Positions 10,170-20,120 are shown, counted from the stretch's first letter. The stretch: 64,000 bases of DNA from Serratia liquefaciens (GCA_012719855.1 JAAXZN010000013.1:27947-91946), one strand, 5' to 3'. The notes: a model not told the origin generated them from the letters alone. Numbers and translations: made by a program.

Positions 10170-10886
10170 ATGTCACAACAGCACGACGCTACGCCGCCCC
10201 GGCGTAACTTTCTAAAAAAGACCCTGGCTTTAATCCCGTTGGCGGCCGCCGGCAGCAGCATTATGGCGCTGGAAGCCAAGGCGGCGCCTGCCCCCGGCGT
10301 ATCGAGCCACTATGTCCCGGTCTATTTCAACGGTGACGAATGGCGTTTTCTGCTCGCGGCCTGCGACCGGCTGATCCCGACAGACGCTAACGGCCCCGGA
10401 GCGGTGGATCAGGGCGTACCGATATTTATCGACCGACAAATGGAAACGCCCTACGGCCACGGCGGACTGTGGTACATGCATCCGCCCTTCGTTCCTTCCC
10501 CACCGGAGCTGGGCTATCAGTCCAAGCTGACGCCGCGCGAGACTTACCGCATCGGTATCCGTGAAGTTAATGCGCACTGCCGTCGGCAGTTTCAAAAAGT
10601 GTTTGCCGAACTCGGCCACGCCGAGCAGGAACAGCTGCTGACGGCGCTGGAGCACGGCCAAATCGATTCGGAAGCCCTGCCCGGCAAGGCATTTTTCGAC
10701 CAGTTGCTGACCAACACCAAAGAAGGCTATCTGGCCGATCCGGTGCATGGCGGCAACCAGACGTTAGCGTCATGGAAGCTGATTGGTTTCCCCGGCGCAC
10801 GCGCGGATTATACCGATTGGGTCAATCGCCCCAATCAGCCTTATCCCCTCGGCCCGGTCAGTATTTCAAGCAAAAGGAATGCCTAA
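10170..10886 (+). CDS. Gluconate 2-dehydrogenase subunit 3 family protein (small, Tat-exported)
   Basis: 238 residues. The N-terminus has a twin-arginine signal, PRRNFLKKTLALIPLAAAGS, with cleavage probably near AKA-AP (residue 38). In the membrane-bound FAD dehydrogenases the small subunit is needed for folding and Tat export of the flavin subunit, which has no signal of its own. The ATG at 10170 follows AAGGTGG; a longer frame upstream has no such site. The next gene starts directly after its stop codon, so the three genes form one operon. Confidence 0.87.
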   Translation: MSQQHDATPPRRNFLKKTLALIPLAAAGSSIMALEAKAAPAPGVSSHYVPVYFNGDEWRFLLAACDRLIPTDANGPGAVDQGVPIFIDRQMETPYGHGGLWYMHPPFVPSPPELGYQSKLTPRETYRIGIREVNAHCRRQFQKVFAELGHAEQEQLLTALEHGQIDSEALPGKAFFDQLLTNTKEGYLADPVHGGNQTLASWKLIGFPGARADYTDWVNRPNQPYPLGPVSISSKRNA

Positions 10887-12665
10887 ATGAGCACAATTAA
10901 AAAACCACCGGTAGACGTGGTTATCGTCGGGTTTGGCTGGACCGGCGCCATAATGGGGATGGAATTGACCGAAAGCGGCCTGAGCGTGCTGGCGCTGGAG
11001 CGCGGTGAGCAGCGTGAAACCTACCCGGACTTTGCCTATCCGCGCATCGCCGACGAACTGACCTACGGCATTCGCCTGAAACTGGCACAGGAAATGGCGC
11101 ATGAGACGGTTACGGTGCGCCACACCCCGGCAGAGTTTGCCGTCCCCTACCGCCAGCTCGGGTCTTTTCTGCCGGGCAACGGCGTCGGCGGTGCCGGCGT
11201 GCACTGGAACGGCATGCACTGGCGAGCCTTGCCATCCGACTTAAAGCTGCACACCACCCTCAATGAAAAGTACGGGGCCAAATGGATCCCGGAAGGCATG
11301 ACGCTGCAGGATTATCCACTGAGTTATCAGGAGCTGGAGCCTTACTTCGACAAGTTCGAAAAAGTGTGCGGCACTTCCGGCCGAGCAGGGAACCTGCAGG
11401 GAAATATCATCCAGGGAGGCAATCCGTTTGAAGGGCCACGTGCCAGCGAATACCCGACGCCGGCGCTGAAACAGCTCTATTCCGGTTCGCTGTTCGGCAA
11501 GGCCGCCGAATCGCTGGGCTATCACCCGTTCGCCATCCCCGCCGCCAACTGCTCCGAGCCCTATACCAATCCTTACGGCGTGCAGCTTGGCCCCTGTAAC
11601 TTTTGCGGTTACTGCGAGCGCTTCGGCTGCTTTATGTACTCCAAGGCTTCGCCGCAAACCACCATATTGCCGGTACTGACCCAGCGCAAAAACTTTGAGC
11701 TGCGCACCCAGTCGCAGGTGATCAAAGTGAATCTGGACAGCACCGGCAAGAAAGCCACCGGCGTCACCTATATCAACGCCCAGGGGCAAGAGGTGGAACA
11801 ACCGGCCGATCTGGTGATCCTCAGCGCCTTCCAACTGCATAACGTTCGCCTGCTGCTGTTGTCCGGCATCGGCAAACCTTACGATCCAGTGACCGGTGAA
11901 GGCGTGGTCGGCAAGAACTACGCCTATCAGATGAACAGCGGTATCTCGTTGTTTTACGACCAGAATACGCACTTCAATCCGTTTATCGGCGCAGGTGCGG
12001 CCGGCACGGTGATCGACGATCTGAACGGCGAGAACTTCGATCATGCCGATTTGGGCTTTATCGGCGGTGCCTACATTTCTGCCACCCGCACCGGTGGCCG
12101 ACCTATCCAGCAAATGATGCTGCCGCCGGGCTCGCCTGCCTGGGGCGGCGGCTGGAAACAGAGCATCAGGGATAACTACCCGCACTCGATGAGCATCGGC
12201 TCCGAAGGCTCGGTGATGCCGTACCGGGATTGCTATCTGGACCTGGACCCGACCTACAAGGACGGCTACGGCCTGCCGCTGCTGCGCATGACCTTTGACT
12301 GGAAAGACAATGAAATCAAAATGACACAGCACATCACCAGCAAAATGGTGAATATCGCCAATGCCATGAACCCCAAACAGATAGCGGTATCGGTGAAAAA
12401 AACCGGCGATCATTACGATGTGCGCCCCTACCAGTCGACTCACACCACCGGCGGCGCCATTACCGGCGATAACCCGACCACCAGCGTGGTGAATAAATAC
12501 CTGCAGTGTTGGGATGTCCCTAACGTGTTCGTCACCGGCGCCTGTGCCTTTCCGCAGAACCTGGCCTACAACCCCACCGGCATCGTCGGGGCGCTGGCCT
12601 ATTATTCGGCCGAGGCGATCCGCACGCAGTATTTAAAAAACCCCGGTCCGCTGGTTCAGGCCTGA
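10887..12665 (+). CDS. Gluconate 2-dehydrogenase flavoprotein subunit, GMC oxidoreductase
   Basis: 592 residues. The FAD-binding Rossmann motif GFGWTG lies at residues 15-20, with VLALERG about 20 residues later. A Cys cluster at 237, 240, 243 and 248 (CNFCGYCERFGC) lies where related fructose/glucose dehydrogenases hold a [3Fe-4S] cluster. The C-terminal GMC segment has the catalytic His/Asn region (HTTGGAITG and YNPTGIVGALAY). The complex oxidises D-gluconate to 2-ketogluconate on the periplasmic side and passes electrons through the cytochrome subunit to ubiquinone. There is no signal peptide, consistent with hitch-hiking on the small subunit. The exact polyol or sugar-acid substrate could differ. 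Confidence 0.87.
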   Translation: MSTIKKPPVDVVIVGFGWTGAIMGMELTESGLSVLALERGEQRETYPDFAYPRIADELTYGIRLKLAQEMAHETVTVRHTPAEFAVPYRQLGSFLPGNGVGGAGVHWNGMHWRALPSDLKLHTTLNEKYGAKWIPEGMTLQDYPLSYQELEPYFDKFEKVCGTSGRAGNLQGNIIQGGNPFEGPRASEYPTPALKQLYSGSLFGKAAESLGYHPFAIPAANCSEPYTNPYGVQLGPCNFCGYCERFGCFMYSKASPQTTILPVLTQRKNFELRTQSQVIKVNLDSTGKKATGVTYINAQGQEVEQPADLVILSAFQLHNVRLLLLSGIGKPYDPVTGEGVVGKNYAYQMNSGISLFYDQNTHFNPFIGAGAAGTVIDDLNGENFDHADLGFIGGAYISATRTGGRPIQQMMLPPGSPAWGGGWKQSIRDNYPHSMSIGSEGSVMPYRDCYLDLDPTYKDGYGLPLLRMTFDWKDNEIKMTQHITSKMVNIANAMNPKQIAVSVKKTGDHYDVRPYQSTHTTGGAITGDNPTTSVVNKYLQCWDVPNVFVTGACAFPQNLAYNPTGIVGALAYYSAEAIRTQYLKNPGPLVQA

Positions 12666-12683
12666 TAGCATAAGGAGCTTCAC

Positions 12684-13964
12684 ATGAAAGGATTTACCCC
12701 CTCGCTGCTGGCGCTGTTGATGCTGGGCACCGCGACGGTACAGGCGGCCGACGACCCGCAATTGGCCGCCCGGCTCCTGCACGGGGAATACCTGGCTCGC
12801 GTCGGCGACTGCGCCGCCTGCCACACGGCCCCTGGCGGTGCGCCCTTTGCCGGCGGCCTGAAGATGACCACCCCGGTGGGCGCCATCTACTCCACCAACA
12901 TCACCCCGGACCAACAGACCGGCATTGGCGAATACAGCCTGCAGGAGTTCAGCGACGCTTTGCGTAAAGGTGTCGCCCGCGACGGCACCCGACTCTACCC
13001 GGCGATGCCCTATCCCTCTTTTGCCAAAATCAGCGATGAGGATGTGCGCGATTTATACCTGTATTTCACCCATCAGGTTCAGCCCGTAGCTCAACAGAAT
13101 AAAGACAGCGATATTCCCTGGCCGCTGAATATGCGTTGGCCTCTGGCAATGTGGGATCTGGTGTTCCGAGAGGACGGAACTTATCAGCCGGATGCCACCC
13201 AAAGCGCCGAATGGAACCGCGGTGCCTATCTGGTGCAGGGGCTGGGCCACTGCGGAACCTGCCATACGCCGCGCGGTATTGGCTTCCAGGAAAAGGCGCT
13301 CAACCAAAGCGACAGCGCCTATCTGAGCGGCGGTACGCTGGAAGGCTGGCATGCTGCCAACCTGCGAGCGGATACGGTAAGCGGTTTGGGTAGCTGGAGT
13401 GAGCAGGACATCACCCGCTTCCTGAAGACCGGCCACAATAACCGATTTGCCGCTTTCGGCTCGATGGTGGACGTGGTTCAGGACAGCACGCAATACCTGA
13501 GCGATACCGACCTGCGTGCCATCGCCGGCTATCTGCAATCGTTAAGGGCGGATAATCAAGAGAAGCCGTTGCGGCAAAACGGCGCAACGGCTTCTCTGCT
13601 GGCAAACGGCGATGTCGGCCGCCCCGGCGCCCAAGCCTACCTGGATAACTGCGCCGCCTGCCACCGCAGTGACGGGCAGGGCTATCGCGACACCTTCCCG
13701 CAGTTGGCGCACAATCCGGCGCTGTTAAGCGATGACCCGTCCTCGCTAATCAGCATTATTCTCAACGGGTCCCGTACGCCAATCACCGTCGGCGCCCCCA
13801 CCGGATTGACCATGCCGGACTTTGGCTGGCGGTTGAACGACGAGCAAATTGCCCAACTTGCGACTTTCGTCCGCAGCAGCTGGGGCAATCGTGCGCCGCC
13901 GGTCACCGCCGCCGAGGTGCAGGAAATCCGCAAAAAAAGCGCCAGTAAACCGCCCCGTCATTAA
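12684..13964 (+). CDS. Gluconate 2-dehydrogenase cytochrome c subunit (tri-haem)
   Basis: 426 residues. A signal peptide ends near VQA-AD (residue 21). Three haem c motifs are visible: CAACH at 43-47, CGTCH at 190-194 and CAACH at 323-327, each in its own cytochrome c domain. This is the standard layout of the membrane-anchoring electron-transfer subunit of flavin-dependent gluconate, fructose and sorbitol dehydrogenases. AAGGAG precedes the start, 18 bp after the flavoprotein gene. A GC-rich hairpin without a T-tract (13972-13990) follows and may end the operon. Confidence 0.88.
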   Translation: MKGFTPSLLALLMLGTATVQAADDPQLAARLLHGEYLARVGDCAACHTAPGGAPFAGGLKMTTPVGAIYSTNITPDQQTGIGEYSLQEFSDALRKGVARDGTRLYPAMPYPSFAKISDEDVRDLYLYFTHQVQPVAQQNKDSDIPWPLNMRWPLAMWDLVFREDGTYQPDATQSAEWNRGAYLVQGLGHCGTCHTPRGIGFQEKALNQSDSAYLSGGTLEGWHAANLRADTVSGLGSWSEQDITRFLKTGHNNRFAAFGSMVDVVQDSTQYLSDTDLRAIAGYLQSLRADNQEKPLRQNGATASLLANGDVGRPGAQAYLDNCAACHRSDGQGYRDTFPQLAHNPALLSDDPSSLISIILNGSRTPITVGAPTGLTMPDFGWRLNDEQIAQLATFVRSSWGNRAPPVTAAEVQEIRKKSASKPPRH

Positions 13965-14013
13965 CATTCGCGGGCCCGCCAGCCGGGCCCCGAACCCATT
14001 TCGCAGCCGCTTC

Positions 14014-14080
14014 CGTTTAAGTTTGGTTTAACTTTGCCTCCGCATTGTTTATCCTGCGTTTATTTGATGTTGCCGATAAT
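14014..14080 (+). promoter_or_regulatory. Autoregulated phoPQ promoter with two PhoP boxes
   Basis: CGTTTA-N5-GGTTTA lies at 14014-14030 and TGTTTA-N5-CGTTTA at 14046-14062. The boxes are 32 bp apart, on the same helical face. A -10 box GATAAT at 14075-14080 begins 12 bp after the second box, the spacing of PhoP-activated promoters. Transcription would start near 14087, leaving a leader of about 195 bases with two hairpins (14211-14226 and 14242-14261) before the CAGGAG of phoP. The rest of the 13965-14282 gap shows no gene. Confidence 0.75.
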
Positions 14081-14282
14081 AACGGCGAACAAAATTTCGA
14101 TAGCGCTTATGCTCACCAGGCGCCGCGTACCTTGCGGTAAAAGCCGGTTATACCTACCATAACGTCAATATCACGATCGGATGGCCAAGGTTGACGCACG
14201 CTATCCCTCACACGCTGCTGAGCGTGTTACCTTTACTGCGTGGGTGACAGGATGTTCACCCGCCGATCCACAGGAGTTCGCC

Positions 14283-14954
14283 ATGCGAGTACTGGTTGTT
14301 GAAGATAACGGTTTATTACGTCACCACCTCTCCGTCCAGATGCGTGAAATGGGTCACCAGGTTGATGCGGCGGAAGATGCCAAGGAAGCCGATTATTTCC
14401 TGCAGGAACATGCGCCGGATATCGCCATTGTCGATCTCGGCCTGCCGGGTGAAGACGGCCTGAGCCTGATCCGCCGCTGGCGCGCCCACCAAATGAAGTT
14501 GCCAATCCTGGTGCTGACCGCACGTGAAAGCTGGCAGGACAAAGTGGCGGTGCTGGAAGCCGGTGCCGACGACTATGTAACCAAGCCATTCCATCTGGAA
14601 GAAGTGATTGCCCGCATGCAGGCACTGATGCGCCGTAACAGCGGCTTGGCCTCTCAGGTGATCGTATTGCCTCCGTTCCAAATCGACCTTTCGCGCCGCG
14701 AGCTGAGCGTCAACGAACAGCAGATCAAACTGACCGCGTTCGAATACACCATCATCGAAACCTTAATCCGCAACGCCGGCAAGGTGGTCAGCAAAGACTC
14801 GCTGATGTTGCAGCTGTACCCGGATGCCGAACTGCGTGAAAGCCACACCATCGACGTACTGATGGGGCGTTTGCGTAAAAAGTTGCAGGCCGAATACCCA
14901 CAGGAAGTGATCACCACGGTTCGTGGTCAGGGCTATCGTTTTGATGCGAAATGA
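14283..14954 (+). CDS. phoP: Two-component response regulator PhoP
   Basis: 223 residues, the same as E. coli. The receiver domain (1-115) has the acidic pocket VVEDN, the phospho-acceptor in [11 protein letters not shown] (Asp51) and Lys101 in DDYVTKPF. The OmpR-type winged helix covers about 125-220 with the recognition region [15 protein letters not shown]. PhoP responds to low Mg, acid and cationic peptides and controls lipid A modification, Mg uptake and often mig-14. The ATG at 14283 is preceded by CAGGAG. phoQ overlaps it by four bases. Confidence 0.97.
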   Translation: MRVLVVEDNGLLRHHLSVQMREMGHQVDAAEDAKEADYFLQEHAPDIAIVDLGLPGEDGLSLIRRWRAHQMKLPILVLTARESWQDKVAVLEAGADDYVTKPFHLEEVIARMQALMRRNSGLASQVIVLPPFQIDLSRRELSVNEQQIKLTAFEYTIIETLIRNAGKVVSKDSLMLQLYPDAELRESHTIDVLMGRLRKKLQAEYPQEVITTVRGQGYRFDAK

Positions 14955-16417
14955 ACGCCATGTTCAACAAGGGTAAAAAACCGTTTTCGCTGCGCGCCCG
15001 CTTTTTGATGGCCACCGCCGGGGTGATCCTGGCGTTATCCCTGTCTTATGGTCTGGTGGCGGTGGTCGGTTATATTGTCAGCTTCGACAAAACCGCCTTC
15101 CGCCTGCTGCGCGGTGAGAGCAATCTGTTCTTCAGCCTGGCCCAATGGAAAGACAACAAGCTTACCATCGCCATTCCGCCCGATATCGATCTCAACTTCC
15201 CTACCCTGGTGTTTATTTACGACGATAAGGGCAAGCTGCTGTGGAGCCAGCGCCAGGTGCCGGAGCTGGAAAAGCGCATCAACAAAGAGTGGCTGGAAGA
15301 GTCTGGCTTCTACGAAATTGATACCGATACCCGCATCAGTAGCGAAGTGCTGGGCAACAACCCCAAGGCACAGGATCAGCTCAAAGACTATGACGACAAC
15401 GATCAAAATGCCCTGACCCACTCCGTGGCGGTCAACACCTACGCGGCCACCGCGCGGCTGCCGGCTTTGAGTATCGTGGTGGTCGACACCATTCCACAGG
15501 AATTACAGCGATCCGACGTGGTATGGGAATGGTTCAGCTACGTGCTGCTGGCCAACCTGCTGTTGGTGGTCCCGTTGCTGTGGCTGGCGGCCTACTGGAG
15601 TCTGCGCCCCATAAAGGCGCTGGTGAGTCAGGTTGGTGAGTTGGAAAATGGCGAACGCGAACAACTCGACGAAAACCCGCCCAGCGAGCTGCGAGGGCTG
15701 GTGCGCAACCTGAATATTCTGGTGCGTAACGAGCGTCAGCGTTACACCAAATACCGCACCACGCTTTCCGATCTGACCCACAGTCTGAAAACGCCGCTGG
15801 CGGTGCTGCAAACTACGCTACGTTCATTGCGTACCGGCAAGCAGACCACCATCGAGGAAGTCGAACCGATCATGCTCGATCAGATCAGTCGTATTTCTCA
15901 GCAAATCGGTTACTACCTGCATCGGGCCAGCATCAATTCAGGGCAAACGGTGCTGACGCGCGAGATCCACTCGGTTCCGGCGCTGCTCGACAGCCTGAAC
16001 GTGGCGCTGAACAAGGTATATCAACGCAAAGGCGTGGTGATCACGCTGGATATTTCACCGGAAGTGACCTTTATGGGGGAGAAAAACGACTTTATGGAAG
16101 TGATGGGCAACGTACTGGAAAATGCCTGTAAATACTGCCTGGAGTTCGTTGAAATCACCTCCCTCCACTCCGATAAATACCTTACTATCGTCATCGATGA
16201 CGACGGCCCCGGCATCCCGGAAAGCAAGCGTGAATTGATCTTCCAACGCGGCCAGCGGGTAGACACGCTGCGCCCTGGTCAAGGATTGGGATTGTCGGTG
16301 GCGGCGGAGATTATCGAACAGTATGACGGCTCCATCACCATCAGCGACAGTCCGCTTGGCGGCGCTCGCATGCAGGTCACTTTCGCCCGTCAGCACGATT
16401 CCCATCATCACGAGTAA
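14951..16417 (+). CDS. phoQ: Two-component sensor histidine kinase PhoQ
   Basis: 488 residues. Two membrane segments (about 19-42 and 194-216) bracket a periplasmic PAS-like sensor, followed by HAMP, a DHp domain with the phospho-acceptor His277 in [10 protein letters not shown], and an ATPase domain with NACKYC, DDGPGIP and GQGLGLSVA. The acidic patch that binds divalent cations in E. coli (EDDDDAE) reads DYDDNDQNA at residues 147-155, so it is less acidic. ATG overlaps the phoP stop (ATGA). A GC hairpin lies just downstream. Confidence 0.96.
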   Translation: MNAMFNKGKKPFSLRARFLMATAGVILALSLSYGLVAVVGYIVSFDKTAFRLLRGESNLFFSLAQWKDNKLTIAIPPDIDLNFPTLVFIYDDKGKLLWSQRQVPELEKRINKEWLEESGFYEIDTDTRISSEVLGNNPKAQDQLKDYDDNDQNALTHSVAVNTYAATARLPALSIVVVDTIPQELQRSDVVWEWFSYVLLANLLLVVPLLWLAAYWSLRPIKALVSQVGELENGEREQLDENPPSELRGLVRNLNILVRNERQRYTKYRTTLSDLTHSLKTPLAVLQTTLRSLRTGKQTTIEEVEPIMLDQISRISQQIGYYLHRASINSGQTVLTREIHSVPALLDSLNVALNKVYQRKGVVITLDISPEVTFMGEKNDFMEVMGNVLENACKYCLEFVEITSLHSDKYLTIVIDDDGPGIPESKRELIFQRGQRVDTLRPGQGLGLSVAAEIIEQYDGSITISDSPLGGARMQVTFARQHDSHHHE

Positions 16418-16430
16418 ATTCTGTCGCTCT

Positions 16431-16465
16431 GGCCCCGATCCACGGGGCCAAACTTCCGTTATAAT
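16431..16465 (+). promoter_or_regulatory. Hairpin after phoQ and roxA -10 box
   Basis: A 7-bp perfect stem (16431-16437 with 16443-16449) has no T-tract, so it is at best a weak terminator for phoPQ. It is followed at once by TATAAT at 16460-16465, a consensus -10 box 37 bp before the roxA start. Confidence 0.5.
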
Positions 16466-16501
16466 CGCACTCAGGCTCACTCCTCTATCCTGGAATAGAA
16501 C

Positions 16502-17623
16502 ATGGATTATCAATTAGATCTGGACTGGAACGACTTTTTGCAACGCTATTGGCAAAAGCGTCCGGTTATTCTGAAGCGCGGCTTCAAAAACTTTATCGAT
16601 CCGATCTCCCCGGATGAGCTGGCCGGGCTGGCGATGGAGAACGAAGTGGACAGCCGTCTGGTCAGCCACCAGGACGGTCGTTGGCAGGTTGCGCACGGCC
16701 CTTTCGAGAGCTTTGATCACCTGAGCGAAAACAACTGGTCGCTGCTGGTGCAGGCCGTGGATCACTGGCATGAACCTTCCAGTGCGCTGATGCTACCTTT
16801 CCGTAAGCTGCCGGACTGGCGGATGGACGATCTGATGATTTCGTTCTCGGTCCCGGGTGGCGGCGTTGGCCCGCACCTCGATCAGTATGACGTCTTTATC
16901 ATTCAGGGCACCGGCCGCCGTCGCTGGCGCGTGGGCGAAAAAGTGCCGATGAAACAGCACTGCCCGCACCCGGACCTGCTGCAGGTTGAGCCTTTCGACG
17001 CCATCATCGATGAAGAAATGGAACCGGGTGATATTCTGTATATTCCACCGGGCTTCCCGCATGAAGGCTACGCGCTGGAAAATGCGCTGAATTACTCGGT
17101 AGGTTTCCGCGCCCCGAACGGCCGCGAGCTGGTCAGTGGCTTTGCCGACTACGTGCTGGCCCGCGAACTGGGCAGCAAACGCTACGGCGATCCCGATATT
17201 CAACTGCGTGAGCATCCGGCAGAAGTGCTGCCGCAGGAAGTCGATGCGCTGCGCCAGATGATGGTGGATTTGGTTCAGCAACCTGAACACTTCCAGCAGT
17301 GGTTCGGCGAGTTCATCTCCCAGACGCGTCATGAGCTGGATGCTGCGCCGCCGGAGCCGCCTTATCAGGCCGGAGAAATCTACGAACTGCTGCAGCAGGG
17401 CGAGCCTTTGCAACGCCTGGGTGGCCTGCGCGTTCTGCGCATTGGTGACCAGTGCTTCGCTAACGGTGAACTGATGGATACCGAGCATCAGCAGGCTGCC
17501 GATGCAATGTGCCAGAATTTCAGCGTGGATGCCGCCATGTTGGGCGACGCTATCGAAGATCCCTCGTTCCTGGCACTGCTGACCTCGTTGGTCAACAGCG
17601 GTTACTGGTACTTTAAAGACTGA
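16502..17623 (+). CDS. roxA: Ribosomal protein uL16 (L16) arginine 3-hydroxylase RoxA
   Basis: 373 residues, the same as E. coli YcfD. This Fe(II)/2-oxoglutarate JmjC-type oxygenase hydroxylates Arg81 of ribosomal protein L16. The metal triad is visible: His125 and Asp127 in GPHLDQYD and a third His in PPGFPHEGYAL near residue 187. A C-terminal winged-helix-like region follows. It has its own -10 box and ends at a strong terminator shared with the convergent hcxB. Confidence 0.96.
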   Translation: MDYQLDLDWNDFLQRYWQKRPVILKRGFKNFIDPISPDELAGLAMENEVDSRLVSHQDGRWQVAHGPFESFDHLSENNWSLLVQAVDHWHEPSSALMLPFRKLPDWRMDDLMISFSVPGGGVGPHLDQYDVFIIQGTGRRRWRVGEKVPMKQHCPHPDLLQVEPFDAIIDEEMEPGDILYIPPGFPHEGYALENALNYSVGFRAPNGRELVSGFADYVLARELGSKRYGDPDIQLREHPAEVLPQEVDALRQMMVDLVQQPEHFQQWFGEFISQTRHELDAAPPEPPYQAGEIYELLQQGEPLQRLGGLRVLRIGDQCFANGELMDTEHQQAADAMCQNFSVDAAMLGDAIEDPSFLALLTSLVNSGYWYFKD

Positions 17624-17643
17624 CGCTCAGAATGAACGACCAG

Positions 17644-17676
17644 AGCCACCCGCTTATCGGCGGGTGGCTTTTTTTA
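17644..17676. terminator. Strong terminator between roxA and hcxB
   Basis: A 10-bp stem (17644-17653 with 17660-17669) is followed by eight T residues on the forward strand. It serves roxA and may also act on the convergent hcxB. Confidence 0.92.
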
Positions 17677-18765
17677 TGCCCGCAATGCCCTGGTCTGGTA
17701 ATCCTCCAGTTCCGCATCCGACATGCCCGCCAGGGTTGCCGCCGCGCAAATCTGCTGCCAGGTGTTGACGTCGATCGGGATCCCCTGCCGCAACCGCGCT
17801 TCACGGTTGGCGTCTTCCCACTCACCCGGTACTTCAATCGGCTGGCCGTCACTTGGCGGTGAAGCCTTCACCCAATCGATAAAGGCCTCGGCCTCGTTTT
17901 GCATCTCAGGCGCGTCGAAGGCTTCCGGATTGAGAATGATGGTGGTCATGCAGTTGAAAATGGCGTCGCTGTTGGATTTCACCGTCGCTGCATGGGTGGT
18001 GCGGCCACCGGACAACGCACCACCGAGGATTTCGCATAACGTAGCTAGCGCGTAGCCCTTATGGGCACCGAAAGGCAGCAACGAGCCAAACGGCTGTTCG
18101 TGCATCACCTTGGGTTGCGTGGTGGGCTGACCCTGTTGGTCAATCAGATAACCCGGCGCGACATTCAGGCCTTTGTTGTAGGCGACGCGGGTTTTGCCAA
18201 ACGCGATGCCGCTGGTGGCAAAATCCAGCAGCAGCGGCTTTTTGTCCTTACGGGGAAAAATGACGCAGAAGGGGTTGGTGCCGAAACGGCGGTCGCTGCC
18301 GCCGAACGGTGCCACCATGGGATCGCCCACCACGTTGACGAAATGAATAGAGATAAAACCGGCACGCGCACACTGCTCAGCCCAGTGGCCAATGCGGCCA
18401 ATGTGGTGTGAATTGTGCAGCGCCACCGCAGCCAGCCCCAACTGCCGGGCGCGCTCTATGCCTTTGTTCATCGCCTCACAGGCGACGACCTGGCCAAAAC
18501 CCTGCCCTCCGTCCACCGTCAGCACCGCACCGGCATCGCGCACCACTTTGGCATGAACGTTAAGCTGCAAATGCCCCTGTGCCAGCGACGACATATAGCT
18601 GGGGATCATGCCTACGCCGTGAGAATCGTGCCCGGCCAGATTAGCCTGAACCAGGTGATCCGCCACCCGAGCGGCCTCCTGCTCGGTACTGCCGGCGTGG
18701 CGCCAAATAGCCTGCACAAACTGCTCAAGGCACTGGCGATCGATACGGTGCTCGGTACTGCTCAT
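17674..18765 (-). CDS. hcxB: Hydroxycarboxylate dehydrogenase B (Ldh/malate dehydrogenase type 2 family)
   Basis: 363 residues, similar along the whole length to E. coli YbiC/HcxB (361). The family reduces 2-oxoacids to 2-hydroxyacids with NAD(P)H. Conserved features include NLAGHDSHGVGMIPSY, the catalytic-His segment ALHNSHHIGRIGHWAEQ, GTNPFCVIFPR and the substrate-binding HKGYALATLCEILGGALSGG. AAGGAG precedes the ATG at 18765. In E. coli this gene lies elsewhere, so its position beside roxA and pepT is specific to this lineage. Confidence 0.88.
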   Translation of the reverse strand: MSSTEHRIDRQCLEQFVQAIWRHAGSTEQEAARVADHLVQANLAGHDSHGVGMIPSYMSSLAQGHLQLNVHAKVVRDAGAVLTVDGGQGFGQVVACEAMNKGIERARQLGLAAVALHNSHHIGRIGHWAEQCARAGFISIHFVNVVGDPMVAPFGGSDRRFGTNPFCVIFPRKDKKPLLLDFATSGIAFGKTRVAYNKGLNVAPGYLIDQQGQPTTQPKVMHEQPFGSLLPFGAHKGYALATLCEILGGALSGGRTTHAATVKSNSDAIFNCMTTIILNPEAFDAPEMQNEAEAFIDWVKASPPSDGQPIEVPGEWEDANREARLRQGIPIDVNTWQQICAAATLAGMSDAELEDYQTRALRA

Positions 18766-18851
18766 GATAAGGCTCCTTGTGCTGGAAATATAACCTACAC
18801 TAGGAGCAAATCATTGTTACGGCAAGCAATTATACTAAATGTTATCGGGGG

Positions 18852-20081
18852 TTATTTGGCGCGTTCGGCGGTCAGCGCGGCAATGCGCATAATGACCGAA
18901 ACCGCCTGTTCCATCCCTTCCAGCGAAACAAACTCATGCTTGCAGTGGTAGTTATAGCCGCCGGTAAACAGATTCGGGCAAGGCAAGCCGCGAAACGACA
19001 GCTGCGCGCCGTCGGTGCCGCCGCGTATCGGCTTCATGATCGGTTCGATATCACAATCACGCATTGCCTGCTGCGCCAACGCAATCACATGCGGGTGCTC
19101 TGCCACCTGTTCACGCATGTTGTAATAGTTGTCTTCAATCGTGACTTCGATATAGCAATCACGCGGTAGCCCTTTACCCACCTGCTGAGCGACCTCTATC
19201 ATCCGGCGTTTACGGGCTTCAAAGCCCTCACGTTCAAAATCACGCAGGATATACTGCATTTCGGCGCGTTCGACGCTGCCCTTAAAGCTGCTGAGGTGGT
19301 AGAACCCCTGATAGCCGCAGGTGGTTTCCGGGGTTTCATCCGCCGGTAACGCCTGTTGAATGCGCGTCGCCAACGACAAGGCATTCACCATCACCCCTTT
19401 AGCGCTGCCCGGATGCACATTGTTACCGACAATCTTCACCGTCACCGACGCTGCGTTGAAGTTTTCGCACTCCAACTCCCCCACACCGCCACCGTCCACG
19501 GTATAGGCCCATTCGGCATCGAACTGTGCCACGTCGAACAACCGCGCCCCTTTCCCCACTTCTTCATCCGGCGTAAAGGCTACGCGGATATCGCCGTGTG
19601 GAATGTTGCGCTGTTGCAGCCGCACCATGGCAGTCAGGATTTCGGCGATACCGGCCTTGTCATCGGCACCGAGCAGCGTTTTGCCGTCGGTGGTGATCAG
19701 CGTCTGCCCCAACATCTGGTGCAGGATCGGGAACATCACTGGCGACAGCACTTCATCACCAATGCCCAGGGCAATATCACCGCCGCGGTAATTTTCGACG
19801 ATCTGCGGGTTCACATGCTTGCCGGTAAAATCCGGTGAAGTATCCAGGTGGGCGATAAATCCTATCGCCGGCACGGGCCAGGTAACGTTCCCCGGCAAGG
19901 TGCCCATCACGCAGCCATGCTCACTGAGCGACACCCGTTCAAACCCCAGTTCAATCATTTCCTGCTGCAACGCACGCGCCAGCTTCAATTGCCCGTCGGT
20001 GCTCGGCACATGTTTGACGTTCGCTTTAGATTGCGTGTCGAATGAGACGTAGTTAAAAAAGCGATCAAGTAGTTTATCCAT
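18852..20081 (-). CDS. pepT: Peptidase T (tripeptide aminopeptidase)
   Basis: 409 residues, against 408 in E. coli. PepT is a dizinc M20 peptidase that removes N-terminal residues from tripeptides in the cytoplasm. The ligands are in view: [39 protein letters not shown] and the last His in [10 protein letters not shown]. The start ATG at 20081 gives the E. coli N-terminus [20 protein letters not shown]; an upstream in-frame ATG would add ten residues. The upstream region has an FNR-like site, matching the known anaerobic induction of Salmonella pepT. Confidence 0.96.
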   Translation of the reverse strand: MDKLLDRFFNYVSFDTQSKANVKHVPSTDGQLKLARALQQEMIELGFERVSLSEHGCVMGTLPGNVTWPVPAIGFIAHLDTSPDFTGKHVNPQIVENYRGGDIALGIGDEVLSPVMFPILHQMLGQTLITTDGKTLLGADDKAGIAEILTAMVRLQQRNIPHGDIRVAFTPDEEVGKGARLFDVAQFDAEWAYTVDGGGVGELECENFNAASVTVKIVGNNVHPGSAKGVMVNALSLATRIQQALPADETPETTCGYQGFYHLSSFKGSVERAEMQYILRDFEREGFEARKRRMIEVAQQVGKGLPRDCYIEVTIEDNYYNMREQVAEHPHVIALAQQAMRDCDIEPIMKPIRGGTDGAQLSFRGLPCPNLFTGGYNYHCKHEFVSLEGMEQAVSVIMRIAALTAERAK

Positions 20082-20120
20082 GGTATCCGCCCTCAGAATT
20101 TCGCGTTTCATTATGCGGAA

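Noticed and set aside
11241..12443. 400-codon reverse frame opposite the gluconate dehydrogenase flavoprotein
   Set aside because: A GC-rich shadow frame of a clear GMC oxidoreductase gene, with no Shine-Dalgarno and a low-complexity His/Arg-rich product.
14109..14162. 17-residue Arg-rich frame in the phoP leader, as a possible leader peptide
   Set aside because: No Shine-Dalgarno and no attenuator structure coupled to it.
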